Shown piece after piece: positions 1 through 5,768 of a stretch of 5,975 nt of DNA. The stretch's first letter is position 1; the number at the start of each line of letters is the position of its first letter. Location of the stretch: contig JAGAEB010000018.1 of the NCBI GenBank assembly GCA_017613335.1, positions 1 through 5,975 of the forward strand. The letters run 5' to 3'. Origin of the DNA: Methanosarcinaceae archaeon. Lineage in GTDB: Archaea > Halobacteriota > Methanosarcinia > Methanosarcinales > Methanosarcinaceae. The translations under genes were made by a program, and so were the position numbers. The notes under the pieces were generated by a model. It was not told where the DNA came from. It searched no databases and saw only the letters and a list, made by a program, of their open reading frames with translations.

Positions 1-28
1 GAATAATACAGGCAGACTGCCGGGATTA

Positions 29-63
29 CCCGCGGCCGGCAGACAAACGGCTGCCGCCGCGGG
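29..63. repeat. GC-rich inverted repeat (hairpin) downstream of lysS
   Basis: Arms at 29-42 and 51-63 are complementary over 13 pairs with one bulged C, and the loop is 8 nt (ACAAACGG). The hairpin lies about 77 bp past the lysS stop. On the lysS transcript no U tract follows it, so it is not a classical intrinsic terminator. It could mark the 3' end of the mRNA, protect it from exonucleases, or be a dispersed REP-like palindrome. A second short palindrome (GGCAG-A-CTGCC, 11-21) is adjacent. The structure is seen directly; the role is unknown. Confidence 0.5.
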
Positions 64-93
64 CCCTGAACAGGACAGGAAAGCAGAAGATCT

Positions 94-142
94 GATCGGT
101 CAGAAAATAAGACCGGTCAGAAGACAGACCGTCAGAAGATCA
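94..142. repeat. three imperfect 16-17 bp tandem repeats at the lysS 3' end
   Basis: Three copies of a unit close to GACCGGTCAGAAGACA run at 94-110, 111-126 and 127-142. The last copy contains the lysS stop codon (140-142) and part of its final codons. On the transcribed strand the array is pyrimidine-rich and includes TTATTTT at 104-110, a weak candidate for archaeal U-tract termination. The rest of 1-93 holds the hairpin and no gene that I can see. Confidence 0.55.
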
Positions 143-1732
143 GGGTCTGTATTCTGCGGCTTCTCTGAATCTCTGCGCGAGGAAAGCGCTGTCAAAAGAC
201 GTCAGGAACCAGCCGGCTTTCGGGCCGGAGGGCTGTCCGAGGATTGCCAGGTAGACGGCGGAGAAGAACTGTTTTGTCTCGATCAGTTCAGGCGGGACAG
301 GCGCACCGTAGTATTTTTCAAGTGCGGCGGCCATGGGTGTTCCCGGCGTTTTCGTGTCGTAGACGATCTTCTGGATGTCTTCGGCGCTCGGCTCGCCGAT
401 CTCTTCGAGGATGTCGGCAAGGGCTTTTAAGAAGGCGCGCTGGATGTCGGTCAGAGAGGCGGCCTGAACGGGGACGGTGTCGGAAACGCCGAATTTGGCA
501 AACGCCGGCGCATATTTGTCAAGCCAGACGCCGACGATCTTCGCCATCTGTCCGATGACGGCCGGCTCTTCCTTAAAACCGCAGCGTTCGGCAATCGTTC
601 CGATACGGGAGAGATCGCCGCGGGCAACCTGATAGATCGTGACCATCTGTTTGAACGGGATGCGGGACTGGGAAACACCTTCCGCTTTTGAAAGTTCGAT
701 GATCCTCTTTTCGTGCTCATCGGCGTTTTCTTTGTCGCGCAGGCGCTCATATTCATCGACAAGGTTGAGGAGAGGCTGGCCGGGATCGAATCTGATGTGT
801 TTTTCCGGCTTCGTTTTCATGATGAGGAAACGAAGGGCTTCCGGCGGAACGACTTCAAGCATGTCTGCAATGGAAACGACGACGCCGGCAGATGAGGACA
901 TTGCGCCCTGGTCGCCAAGCATGATCCATTCGTAATTGATCGGGATCGGCGGCTCTGCGCCGAAGATCTCACGGACGATCCGGATACCGGTCTCATAGGA
1001 GCCGCCGGCTGCGCCGTGATCTTTTCCGAAAGGTTCGACGGTCACGCCGAGAAGAGCCCATTTGGCCGGCCACTCGACGCGCCAGGTCAGCTTGCCGCCG
1101 CCGGTCATGGACGTTTTTCCGGAATGGCCGCAGGCGCAGGCGTAATCGACCGTTTCATCTTCACAGGAATAGCCTGTGACTTTGGCACTGTTGATGCGGC
1201 CGCATTTCTCACAGATCGGGTTGAAAGGATTCCAGTCTTCTGCAACTTCCTTTCCGGAGACCTCGTGGAGGATGGCGGCGATCTCATCTCTTTTCTGAAG
1301 AGCGAGTTTGATGTACGGGACGAATTTCCCCTCTTTGTAAAGGTCTGCGGACTGCAGGACTTTCGGACGGATGCCGAGTTTTTCGAGAGAATTCAGGAAC
1401 GGCACGAGGAAATGTTCAGCATAGCTTTTGTGCTGACCGCACGGACACGGAATTTCGGAAAGAGGTCTGCCGACGTGCTGCGCATATTCTTCTTCCTTTA
1501 AAAACGGATAGACTTTTCTCAGCGGATCGTAAGTGTCAGCCAGATAATAGAGGAGGGCGTCGCCGCCTTTGTCCCTGACGGCTCTGAAAACACCGTCAGC
1601 GGTCATGACTTCCCTCATGTTTCCGATGTGGATCTGGCCGGAAGGAGTGATTCCGGTGGAAATGATGTTCTTTTTGTTTTTGGACAGCGCTTCTTCTGCG
1701 ATAACGTCTGCCCAGTGCATAATTTCTGCCAT
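140..1732 (-). CDS. lysS: lysyl-tRNA synthetase, class I
   Basis: This cytoplasmic enzyme activates lysine with ATP and charges tRNA-Lys. It belongs to the class I Rossmann-fold LysRS found in most archaea and some bacteria, unrelated to class II LysRS. The 530 residues match the usual family length. The HIGH-type signature is [10 protein letters not shown] (29-38). A zinc-ribbon-like cysteine set C174/C177/C199/C201 sits in the catalytic-domain insertion. The family hallmark [13 protein letters not shown] is at 217-229, and GKDHG at 236-240 probably contributes to the active site. The KMSKS equivalent is AMSSSAG (277-283), which lacks both lysines of the textbook motif. The C-terminal part is a helical anticodon-binding cage. 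The chosen ATG (1732) is preceded by AAAGGT (1740-1745) at 7 nt spacing, and a second in-frame ATG lies four codons on (M5). The gene is separated by 209 bp from the rfc gene, so it is probably transcribed alone. Confidence 0.96.
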   Translation of the reverse strand: MAEIMHWADVIAEEALSKNKKNIISTGITPSGQIHIGNMREVMTADGVFRAVRDKGGDALLYYLADTYDPLRKVYPFLKEEEYAQHVGRPLSEIPCPCGQHKSYAEHFLVPFLNSLEKLGIRPKVLQSADLYKEGKFVPYIKLALQKRDEIAAILHEVSGKEVAEDWNPFNPICEKCGRINSAKVTGYSCEDETVDYACACGHSGKTSMTGGGKLTWRVEWPAKWALLGVTVEPFGKDHGAAGGSYETGIRIVREIFGAEPPIPINYEWIMLGDQGAMSSSAGVVVSIADMLEVVPPEALRFLIMKTKPEKHIRFDPGQPLLNLVDEYERLRDKENADEHEKRIIELSKAEGVSQSRIPFKQMVTIYQVARGDLSRIGTIAERCGFKEEPAVIGQMAKIVGVWLDKYAPAFAKFGVSDTVPVQAASLTDIQRAFLKALADILEEIGEPSAEDIQKIVYDTKTPGTPMAAALEKYYGAPVPPELIETKQFFSAVYLAILGQPSGPKAGWFLTSFDSAFLAQRFREAAEYRP

Positions 1733-1757
1733 GATGAAAACCTTTGATCTTTTGACA

Positions 1758-1771
1758 GGACCTGCCGGTCC
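1758..1771 (-). promoter_or_regulatory. small hairpin in the presumed lysS leader
   Basis: A perfect 5-bp GC stem (GGACC/GGTCC) with a 4-nt loop lies 25 nt upstream of the lysS start and just before the AAAGGT ribosome-binding site. If transcription starts near 1770 or above, it falls in the 5' untranslated region. It is too small for a T-box or another known riboswitch, and any control of translation is speculation. Confidence 0.3.
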
Positions 1772-1790
1772 GGCCGATCAGAATAAATCA

Positions 1791-1874
1791 GATGTTATAA
1801 CAAGTGCTATAACGGAATACGATAACGAAATGTTATACGGAATGTTATGATGTTATAACGAAATGTTGTAACGA
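1791..1874. repeat. degenerate 12-13 bp tandem array upstream of lysS
   Basis: About seven copies of a unit near AATGTTATAACG(A) run head to tail, starting at 1791, 1804, 1816, 1829, 1841, 1850 and 1862. Unit lengths are 13, 12, 13, 12, 9, 12 and 13. Good copies contain the palindrome GTTATAAC. The array lies in the 209-bp gap between rfc and lysS, over the place where the lysS promoter should be. Several copies resemble a TATA element, so it may be a multi-TATA promoter, an operator array or a simple expansion. The remainder of this gap holds a terminator-like hairpin near rfc and no coding sequence. Confidence 0.7.
1793..1801 (-). promoter_or_regulatory. candidate lysS TATA element
   Basis: GTTATAAC in the array copy nearest to lysS would place a start site near 1770, giving a leader of roughly 40 nt before the ATG at 1732. 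Other copies of the array, and a TTTAATAG at 1908-1915, are rival TATA candidates. The choice rests on spacing alone. Confidence 0.3.
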
Positions 1875-1912
1875 GTGGAATGAGGAATGCAGAAAGCCCC
1901 TATTCTATTAAA

Positions 1913-1933
1913 TCTTTTGTCGAAAAACAAAGA
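1913..1933 (-). terminator. T-rich hairpin after rfc
   Basis: Nine nucleotides after the rfc stop, the transcript reads TCTTTGT-TTTTCG-ACAAAAGA. This is a weak stem with one bulge and a run of five T in and beside the loop. Archaeal termination depends mainly on U-rich tracts, so this is a plausible end of the prs-rfc transcript. The stem itself may be incidental. Confidence 0.45.
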
Positions 1934-1941
1934 TATCCGGA

Positions 1942-2991
1942 TCAGACAAGGTCCGCGGCCTGCGCGATGAATGATTCCAGGACGATGCGTTCGTTTGAAG
2001 CGTCTGTCATGCGGCTGTCGGCGCCGGCGATCAGAAGTGCCAGACGGGCTTTTTTTTCTTCGGGAAAACCGGAATGTCTTATCACGTCTGCTGTCTGTAT
2101 GAGGATCTCACGGCCGGTCATGCCGACGTCGAAAAGGAGTTTATCCAGAACAGTGCGGGCATTTCTGATGTTTCTCTTTTCCAGGACAGCGTCCGCAAAT
2201 TCCGTGATCAGCGGATCTGACGCGCATCTTTCATCATCGATCATTTCGCCGGTAACGACAGTCATTCCTGTTCTGTCGCCGGCCCCGGCATCGGCTGCGG
2301 AAAGCTGAAGGATTTCAAAAGCGGTCGGAATGCAGCCGCCGGATGTGCGGACGATTTTTTCGACGGCCTCGTCGCTGATGTCGATATTTTCCGCGGCGGC
2401 CGTGTTTCTGATGAGGGATGCGAGATCTTCGTCGCAGAGATAGCTGAAGAAAAGAACAATGCAGCGGGAACGCAGCGGCGGGATGAGAGATGCCTGATTC
2501 CTGACGGCAAAAATGAAACGGCATGTTCCGGAATATTTTTCCATAATGCGGCGCAGAGCATTCTGGGCGTCGTCCGTCAATGCATCGGCATCATCGATAT
2601 AGATGATCTTGAACGAGGCGTTCATCGGCGCCAGGGCGGCATATTCGTTCAGGATGTCCTTGAAAACGGAAATGACGCTTCTGTTGATGCGGGAAGGATC
2701 GTCGCCGATAAAACGGCGGAATCTTTTGTCCTTGGAGAGGTAAGCTTTTCCCTGTTCAAAAAAATCGGAGGCATTGAGATAGGTGAAGTTGAGATCCTTG
2801 TCTTCACCGTAAAGGGATTCAGCCAATGCCAGAGCGGCCGTCGTTTTCCCGGAATTTTCGGGGCCGTGGAAGATCATATGCGGGAGTGAGCCGGAAGATG
2901 CCAGACTTTTGATCGTTGCAACAGACAGCCGGCTGCCCGGAAGATCGTCCGGCAGAGACGGCCTGTATTTGTTTGTCCAGATATCCTGCAT
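1942..2991 (-). CDS. replication factor C small subunit, divergent RfcS2/RfcC type
   Basis: This AAA+ subunit belongs to the clamp loader that places PCNA on primed DNA. The 349 residues begin with the typical MQDIWTNKYRP. Walker A is GPENSGKT (43-50). Walker B is IIYIDDAD (129-136), with Asp where the family has the catalytic Glu of DEAD. The arginine-finger SRC box is at 175-177. A longer stretch between NASD (73-76) and FKII (127-130) resembles the second small subunit of haloarchaea and Methanomicrobia, from memory of that family. Sensor 1 Asn and the sensor 2 GDMRR motif are not conserved (CRFIFAVRN at 157-165; GGCIP at 218-222). The lid follows the SRC box, and a collar domain fills about 250-349. 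The frame is open upstream to an ATG at 3246, but that part is antisense-like, overlaps prs and lacks homology. The start at 2991 has GGGTG five nt upstream. It lies 28 bp after prs and is probably co-transcribed with it. Confidence 0.88.
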   Translation of the reverse strand: MQDIWTNKYRPSLPDDLPGSRLSVATIKSLASSGSLPHMIFHGPENSGKTTAALALAESLYGEDKDLNFTYLNASDFFEQGKAYLSKDKRFRRFIGDDPSRINRSVISVFKDILNEYAALAPMNASFKIIYIDDADALTDDAQNALRRIMEKYSGTCRFIFAVRNQASLIPPLRSRCIVLFFSYLCDEDLASLIRNTAAAENIDISDEAVEKIVRTSGGCIPTAFEILQLSAADAGAGDRTGMTVVTGEMIDDERCASDPLITEFADAVLEKRNIRNARTVLDKLLFDVGMTGREILIQTADVIRHSGFPEEKKARLALLIAGADSRMTDASNERIVLESFIAQAADLV

Positions 2992-2996
2992 TTTCA

Positions 2997-3001
2997 CACC
3001 C
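2997..3001 (-). promoter_or_regulatory. ribosome-binding site fixing the rfc start
   Basis: GGGTG lies 5 nt before the ATG at 2991 and matches the GGTG core complementary to archaeal 16S 3' ends. It supports the 349-residue start over the longer open frame that overlaps prs. Confidence 0.6.
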
Positions 3002-3019
3002 GCCGATCCCCGGATAAAT

Positions 3020-3868
3020 TTACTGACGGACAGCGTCTGCGATGACAGATGCAACGCTGATGCGGCTCTGGATCTTTTCGATCGTGTCTGTCGACATGAT
3101 GTCTTTGACGCCGGCGTTGTAGAGTCTGAGAACGGCATTCCTGGCAAGGACCGGATGGACGCAGGCCACATAGACATCTTTGGCGCCGTTTTCACGGAGG
3201 ATCTTGATGGCTTCGACCATCGTGCCGCCTGTTGCGACCATGTCATCGATCAGGATGACGTCGCGTCCTTTGATGTCCATTTCTTTTTTCTGAATGGAGA
3301 CGGTGTCGCCGGAGAATCTTGTCTTGTCGAAGACTTCGCATTCGAGGCCGAGGTTGCCGGCGACTCTTTCAACCATTTCTTTGACGCCGTGGTCCGGGGC
3401 GACCAGAAGCGGACGTTCAAGGTTGAGGCTGACGATGTAGCGGCCGATGAGCGGCGATGCATCGAGATCTGTTGCCCGGCACGGGAAATGGTCGAGAACA
3501 GTGGATTCGTGAATGTTGACCGTAAAGACGCGGTCGGCTTTGATCGTCGCTGCGGCGGCGCGGGCGCTGATCGGTTCGCCTTTGTTGAAGCATTTGTCCT
3601 GACGGGCATAGCCCATGTAGGGGATGACGACAGTCACGGATGCGGCGGTGAGGCAGGCATCCAGAAGCTGGTGAAGCGCAAAGAAATCAGAATCCGTCGT
3701 GGTACTCTGGACGATGATGACGTCTTCATTGTCAACATCTGCCTGGATCCGGAGATACTGTTCATTGTCCGGGAAACGGGTAAATTCAGAAACGACCGGA
3801 GAAACGCCGAGTTCTGCGGCAACACGGGAAGCAAGCAACTGGGAAGCGGGACCGCCGATAACTAACAT
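3020..3868 (-). CDS. prs: ribose-phosphate pyrophosphokinase (PRPP synthetase)
   Basis: It transfers pyrophosphate from ATP to ribose 5-phosphate. The product, PRPP, feeds purine, pyrimidine, histidine, tryptophan and NAD synthesis and, in methanogens, methanopterin synthesis. The 282 residues fit the short archaeal form (about 280-290), shorter than the roughly 315 of bacterial class I enzymes. Visible motifs are RFPDNEQYLRI (31-41), PYMGYARQDK (83-92, ATP site), NIHES (118-122), catalytic-loop K182 and R184 in DKTRFSGD, and the PRPP-binding loop LIDDMVATGGT (206-216). The ATG at 3868 has GAGG (3877-3880) eight nt upstream, and the protein begins with the expected MLVIGGPASQ strand. A TATA box lies about 90 bp upstream, and the next gene (rfc) starts 28 bp downstream, which suggests a prs-rfc operon. 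Nothing looks truncated. Confidence 0.96.
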   Translation of the reverse strand: MLVIGGPASQLLASRVAAELGVSPVVSEFTRFPDNEQYLRIQADVDNEDVIIVQSTTTDSDFFALHQLLDACLTAASVTVVIPYMGYARQDKCFNKGEPISARAAAATIKADRVFTVNIHESTVLDHFPCRATDLDASPLIGRYIVSLNLERPLLVAPDHGVKEMVERVAGNLGLECEVFDKTRFSGDTVSIQKKEMDIKGRDVILIDDMVATGGTMVEAIKILRENGAKDVYVACVHPVLARNAVLRLYNAGVKDIMSTDTIEKIQSRISVASVIADAVRQ

Positions 3869-3913
3869 GATAAGATCCTCAAATTCAATGGATAGCCGAC
3901 GATATCAGGAGTC

Positions 3914-3936
3914 TGAAATCGTGCCGTGAAATCGTG
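3914..3936. repeat. 13-bp direct repeat in the prs leader
   Basis: TGAAATCGTG occurs at 3914-3923 and 3927-3936, exactly 13 bp apart, with a weaker third match (TGATGAATGACG) following at 3938-3949. It lies between the TATA box and the prs start, around the predicted transcription start. It could be a regulator site or a small slippage duplication. Confidence 0.5.
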
Positions 3937-3956
3937 TGATGAATGACGCGGGTTTC

Positions 3957-3970
3957 ATATATATTTTATT
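3957..3970 (-). promoter_or_regulatory. archaeal TATA box for prs-rfc
   Basis: On the minus strand the sequence reads AATAAAATATATAT, an A-rich BRE-like lead followed by a strong TATA element. It begins 10 bp after the nnr stop codon. With the usual 25-nt spacing, transcription would start near 3936 and leave a leader of about 70 nt before prs. No T-rich terminator is seen between nnr and this box, so some read-through from nnr is possible. Confidence 0.65.
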
Positions 3971-3980
3971 GATTCGCCTC

Positions 3981-5711
3981 TCAGGCTGTGAACGCTCTGT
4001 GAACGCTGTCTTTTTGTTCCCGGCGCTTTCGGAAGTATTTTCTGAAAACGGCCGGGATTTCTGCCAGAACATCCGTTGCCGTGAAAACGGGTCCTTTGAC
4101 GGCCGATGCCAGATCGCCGGCAGAACCGTTGATGAAAGCGGCGCAGGCGGCAGCCTCGAAAGCATCATTCGATGCCAGGAGAGCGCCGGCGATCCCTGAA
4201 AGGATGTCCCCTGTTCCGCCGACGTTCATGCCGGGATTGCCCGTGCTGTTGAATCTGATGCGTCCGCCGTCCGATATCGTGTCGACAGCACCTTTTTTCA
4301 GGATGACGGCGCCGGTCTTTGCAGCCAGAAGACGGATTTTTTCCGTATCGTTCGCTGCTGCATTGTTTGATACTGTGTCGTTTGTTTCCGTGCCGTTTGA
4401 TGCTGTATCGTTTGGTGCCGGAAGCATCGCTGCAAGGCGGGCGAATTCGCCGCTGTGGGGTGTCAGGATCATCTGCGGACGGGTTTCCCCGGATCTGCTG
4501 ATCCCGCTGAAAATTTCAGGGCGGAGAGCATCGGCGTCGATGACGGCTTTCCGGCAGAAGGGCAGGATACCGGAAACGGCTTCGATCGTTTCCGGATGAT
4601 TTCCGAGACCGGGGCCGATGATAACGGAATCGGCTGAGCGGACAGACGGAAGGATGAACGGGACATCGTCCGGGCAGAGATGGTCTTTTCCGGAAGGGAG
4701 GGCCGTGACGATCAGATCCGGCGAAAAGGATGCGATGATCCCGGCGGCGGTTTCAGGCGTCAGGACCCGGACGACATCGGCACCGGATCTCAGCGCCGCT
4801 GATGCGGCCAGGAAAGGCGCTCCCGTATACGGCCCGCCGCCGATCACGAGAACGGATCCGGAGCATCCTTTGTGGTCACTGCTCCTGCGGGCGTGGAGAA
4901 GGCGGAGATGACCGGGCCCGGTGAATGTTTCTGCGGCCGGCAGGATGCCGATGCCTGAAACGACGACTTTTCCGGCATACCGGGCGGCCTGCGGCGTTTT
5001 GAGGAAAGTCTTCATTTTGTGGAAAGTGACGGTCGTGTCGGCGGAAATGATGCAGGATCCTTCGGGCGGGCAGACGTCACCGCCGGCGCCTGAGGGCATG
5101 CCGGACGGGATGTCGATCGAGATGATCCGGACGTCGGGGCGTTTCCGGCGCTCTTCAAGGATCAGGGATATCATTTCGCGTTCAGCGCCGCGCGCTTTTC
5201 CGCGGATCCCTGTTCCGAGGATGCCGTCAACGATGATATCGGCGGCGGAGAGAAGAGATGAGATCGTTTCACGATCCGCATCACAGCGGACGACGGACAC
5301 GGGACAGAATTTCAGGAGATCGTCATTGCGGCCGGCTTCTTCCGTCCGGATGAGCGGGCGCTCCGGCGCAATGACGGAAACATCGATCCCGGGAACGGAT
5401 GACAGATGACGGGCAGCAACGAAAGCATCGCCGCCGTTGTTGCCTCTCCCGGCAAAAAGGAGGACGCGGATGCGGTCACGGTCATACCCGTTTTCTGAAA
5501 AAGAACCGCCGCATTTCAGAGACGCGGCCTCTGACAGGATCTCAGAAGCGACGGCGGCGCCCGCATTTTCCATCAGGACGGAAGGATCGATGCCGAGATA
5601 ATGACAATTCAGATCGACAGCTTTCATTTCATCGGCCGTGATAACATCATTCTGTGACCGGTCAAAGAATGACGGATCACGCCGGATTCCCTTTTCCTGC
5701 ATTTCATTCAT
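3981..5711 (-). CDS. nnr: bifunctional NAD(P)HX epimerase / ADP- or ATP-dependent NAD(P)HX dehydratase
   Basis: It repairs hydrated NADH and NADPH: the N-terminal YjeF_N domain interconverts the R and S hydrates, and the C-terminal ribokinase-like domain (YjeF_C/CARKD) dehydrates S-NAD(P)HX at the cost of a nucleotide. With the start at 5711 it has 576 residues, somewhat above the usual ~500. Epimerase signatures are TADEMKAVD (25-33), LMENAG (46-51), GRGNNGGD (88-95), DGILGTG (162-168) and DIPSG (200-204). Dehydratase signatures are HKGCSGSVLVIGG (280-292), DAD (392-394), LTPHSGEF (416-423) and NPGMNVGGTGD (492-502, with the probable catalytic Asp502). A 25-residue N/T-rich repeat at 432-456 adds length. 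The start is uncertain: ATGs at 5711, 5702 and 5747 are in frame, none with a good Shine-Dalgarno, and homologues usually begin close to the TADEM motif. Further upstream the frame stays open only because of the tandem array. Confidence 0.93.
   Translation of the reverse strand: MNEMQEKGIRRDPSFFDRSQNDVITADEMKAVDLNCHYLGIDPSVLMENAGAAVASEILSEAASLKCGGSFSENGYDRDRIRVLLFAGRGNNGGDAFVAARHLSSVPGIDVSVIAPERPLIRTEEAGRNDDLLKFCPVSVVRCDADRETISSLLSAADIIVDGILGTGIRGKARGAEREMISLILEERRKRPDVRIISIDIPSGMPSGAGGDVCPPEGSCIISADTTVTFHKMKTFLKTPQAARYAGKVVVSGIGILPAAETFTGPGHLRLLHARRSSDHKGCSGSVLVIGGGPYTGAPFLAASAALRSGADVVRVLTPETAAGIIASFSPDLIVTALPSGKDHLCPDDVPFILPSVRSADSVIIGPGLGNHPETIEAVSGILPFCRKAVIDADALRPEIFSGISRSGETRPQMILTPHSGEFARLAAMLPAPNDTASNGTETNDTVSNNAAANDTEKIRLLAAKTGAVILKKGAVDTISDGGRIRFNSTGNPGMNVGGTGDILSGIAGALLASNDAFEAAACAAFINGSAGDLASAVKGPVFTATDVLAEIPAVFRKYFRKRREQKDSVHRAFTA
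4344..4418 (-). repeat. in-frame 15-bp x 5 repeat inside nnr
   Basis: Five consecutive 15-bp units encode APNDT, ASNGT, ETNDT, VSNNA and AANDT (residues 432-456). The Asn codon is at the same place in each unit, so the period is a whole number of codons and the frame is kept. The repeat sits just after the PHSGEF motif, where the family has a surface loop of variable length before the next helix. It is probably a flexible insertion, and its copy number may vary between strains. Confidence 0.8.
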
Positions 5712-5745
5712 AGGAATATATGATAGCCGCCATGATAGATTAATC
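5712..5745 (-). promoter_or_regulatory. candidate nnr promoter region
   Basis: Two AT-rich boxes are visible on the minus strand: TTAATCTAT (5735-5743), centred 28 bp before the ATG at 5711, and CATATATT (5715-5722), just before it. The first spacing would fit a leaderless mRNA, in line with the missing Shine-Dalgarno; the only GG-rich site, GGCGG (5727-5731), is 15 nt away, too far. The second would imply a start inside the annotated gene. This cannot be resolved from sequence alone. Confidence 0.3.
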
Positions 5746-5768
5746 ATTTGCCGGGAAAAGAAACATAC

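Noticed and set aside
1016..1501. 161-residue plus-strand open frame inside lysS
   Set aside because: It is entirely antisense to the conserved LysRS catalytic region and has no motif of its own.
1733..1790. T-box or lysine riboswitch in the lysS leader
   Set aside because: The leader is short, with only a 5-bp hairpin and no conserved riboswitch core. T-boxes are essentially bacterial.
2992..3246. 85-residue upstream extension of the rfc reading frame
   Set aside because: It overlaps the end of prs in another frame, has no RFC homology, and a good ribosome-binding site precedes the internal ATG at 2991.
2909..3865. Long open frame on the plus strand antisense to prs
   Set aside because: It mirrors the codon structure of prs, whose motifs are unmistakable on the other strand. 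The product shows no recognisable family.
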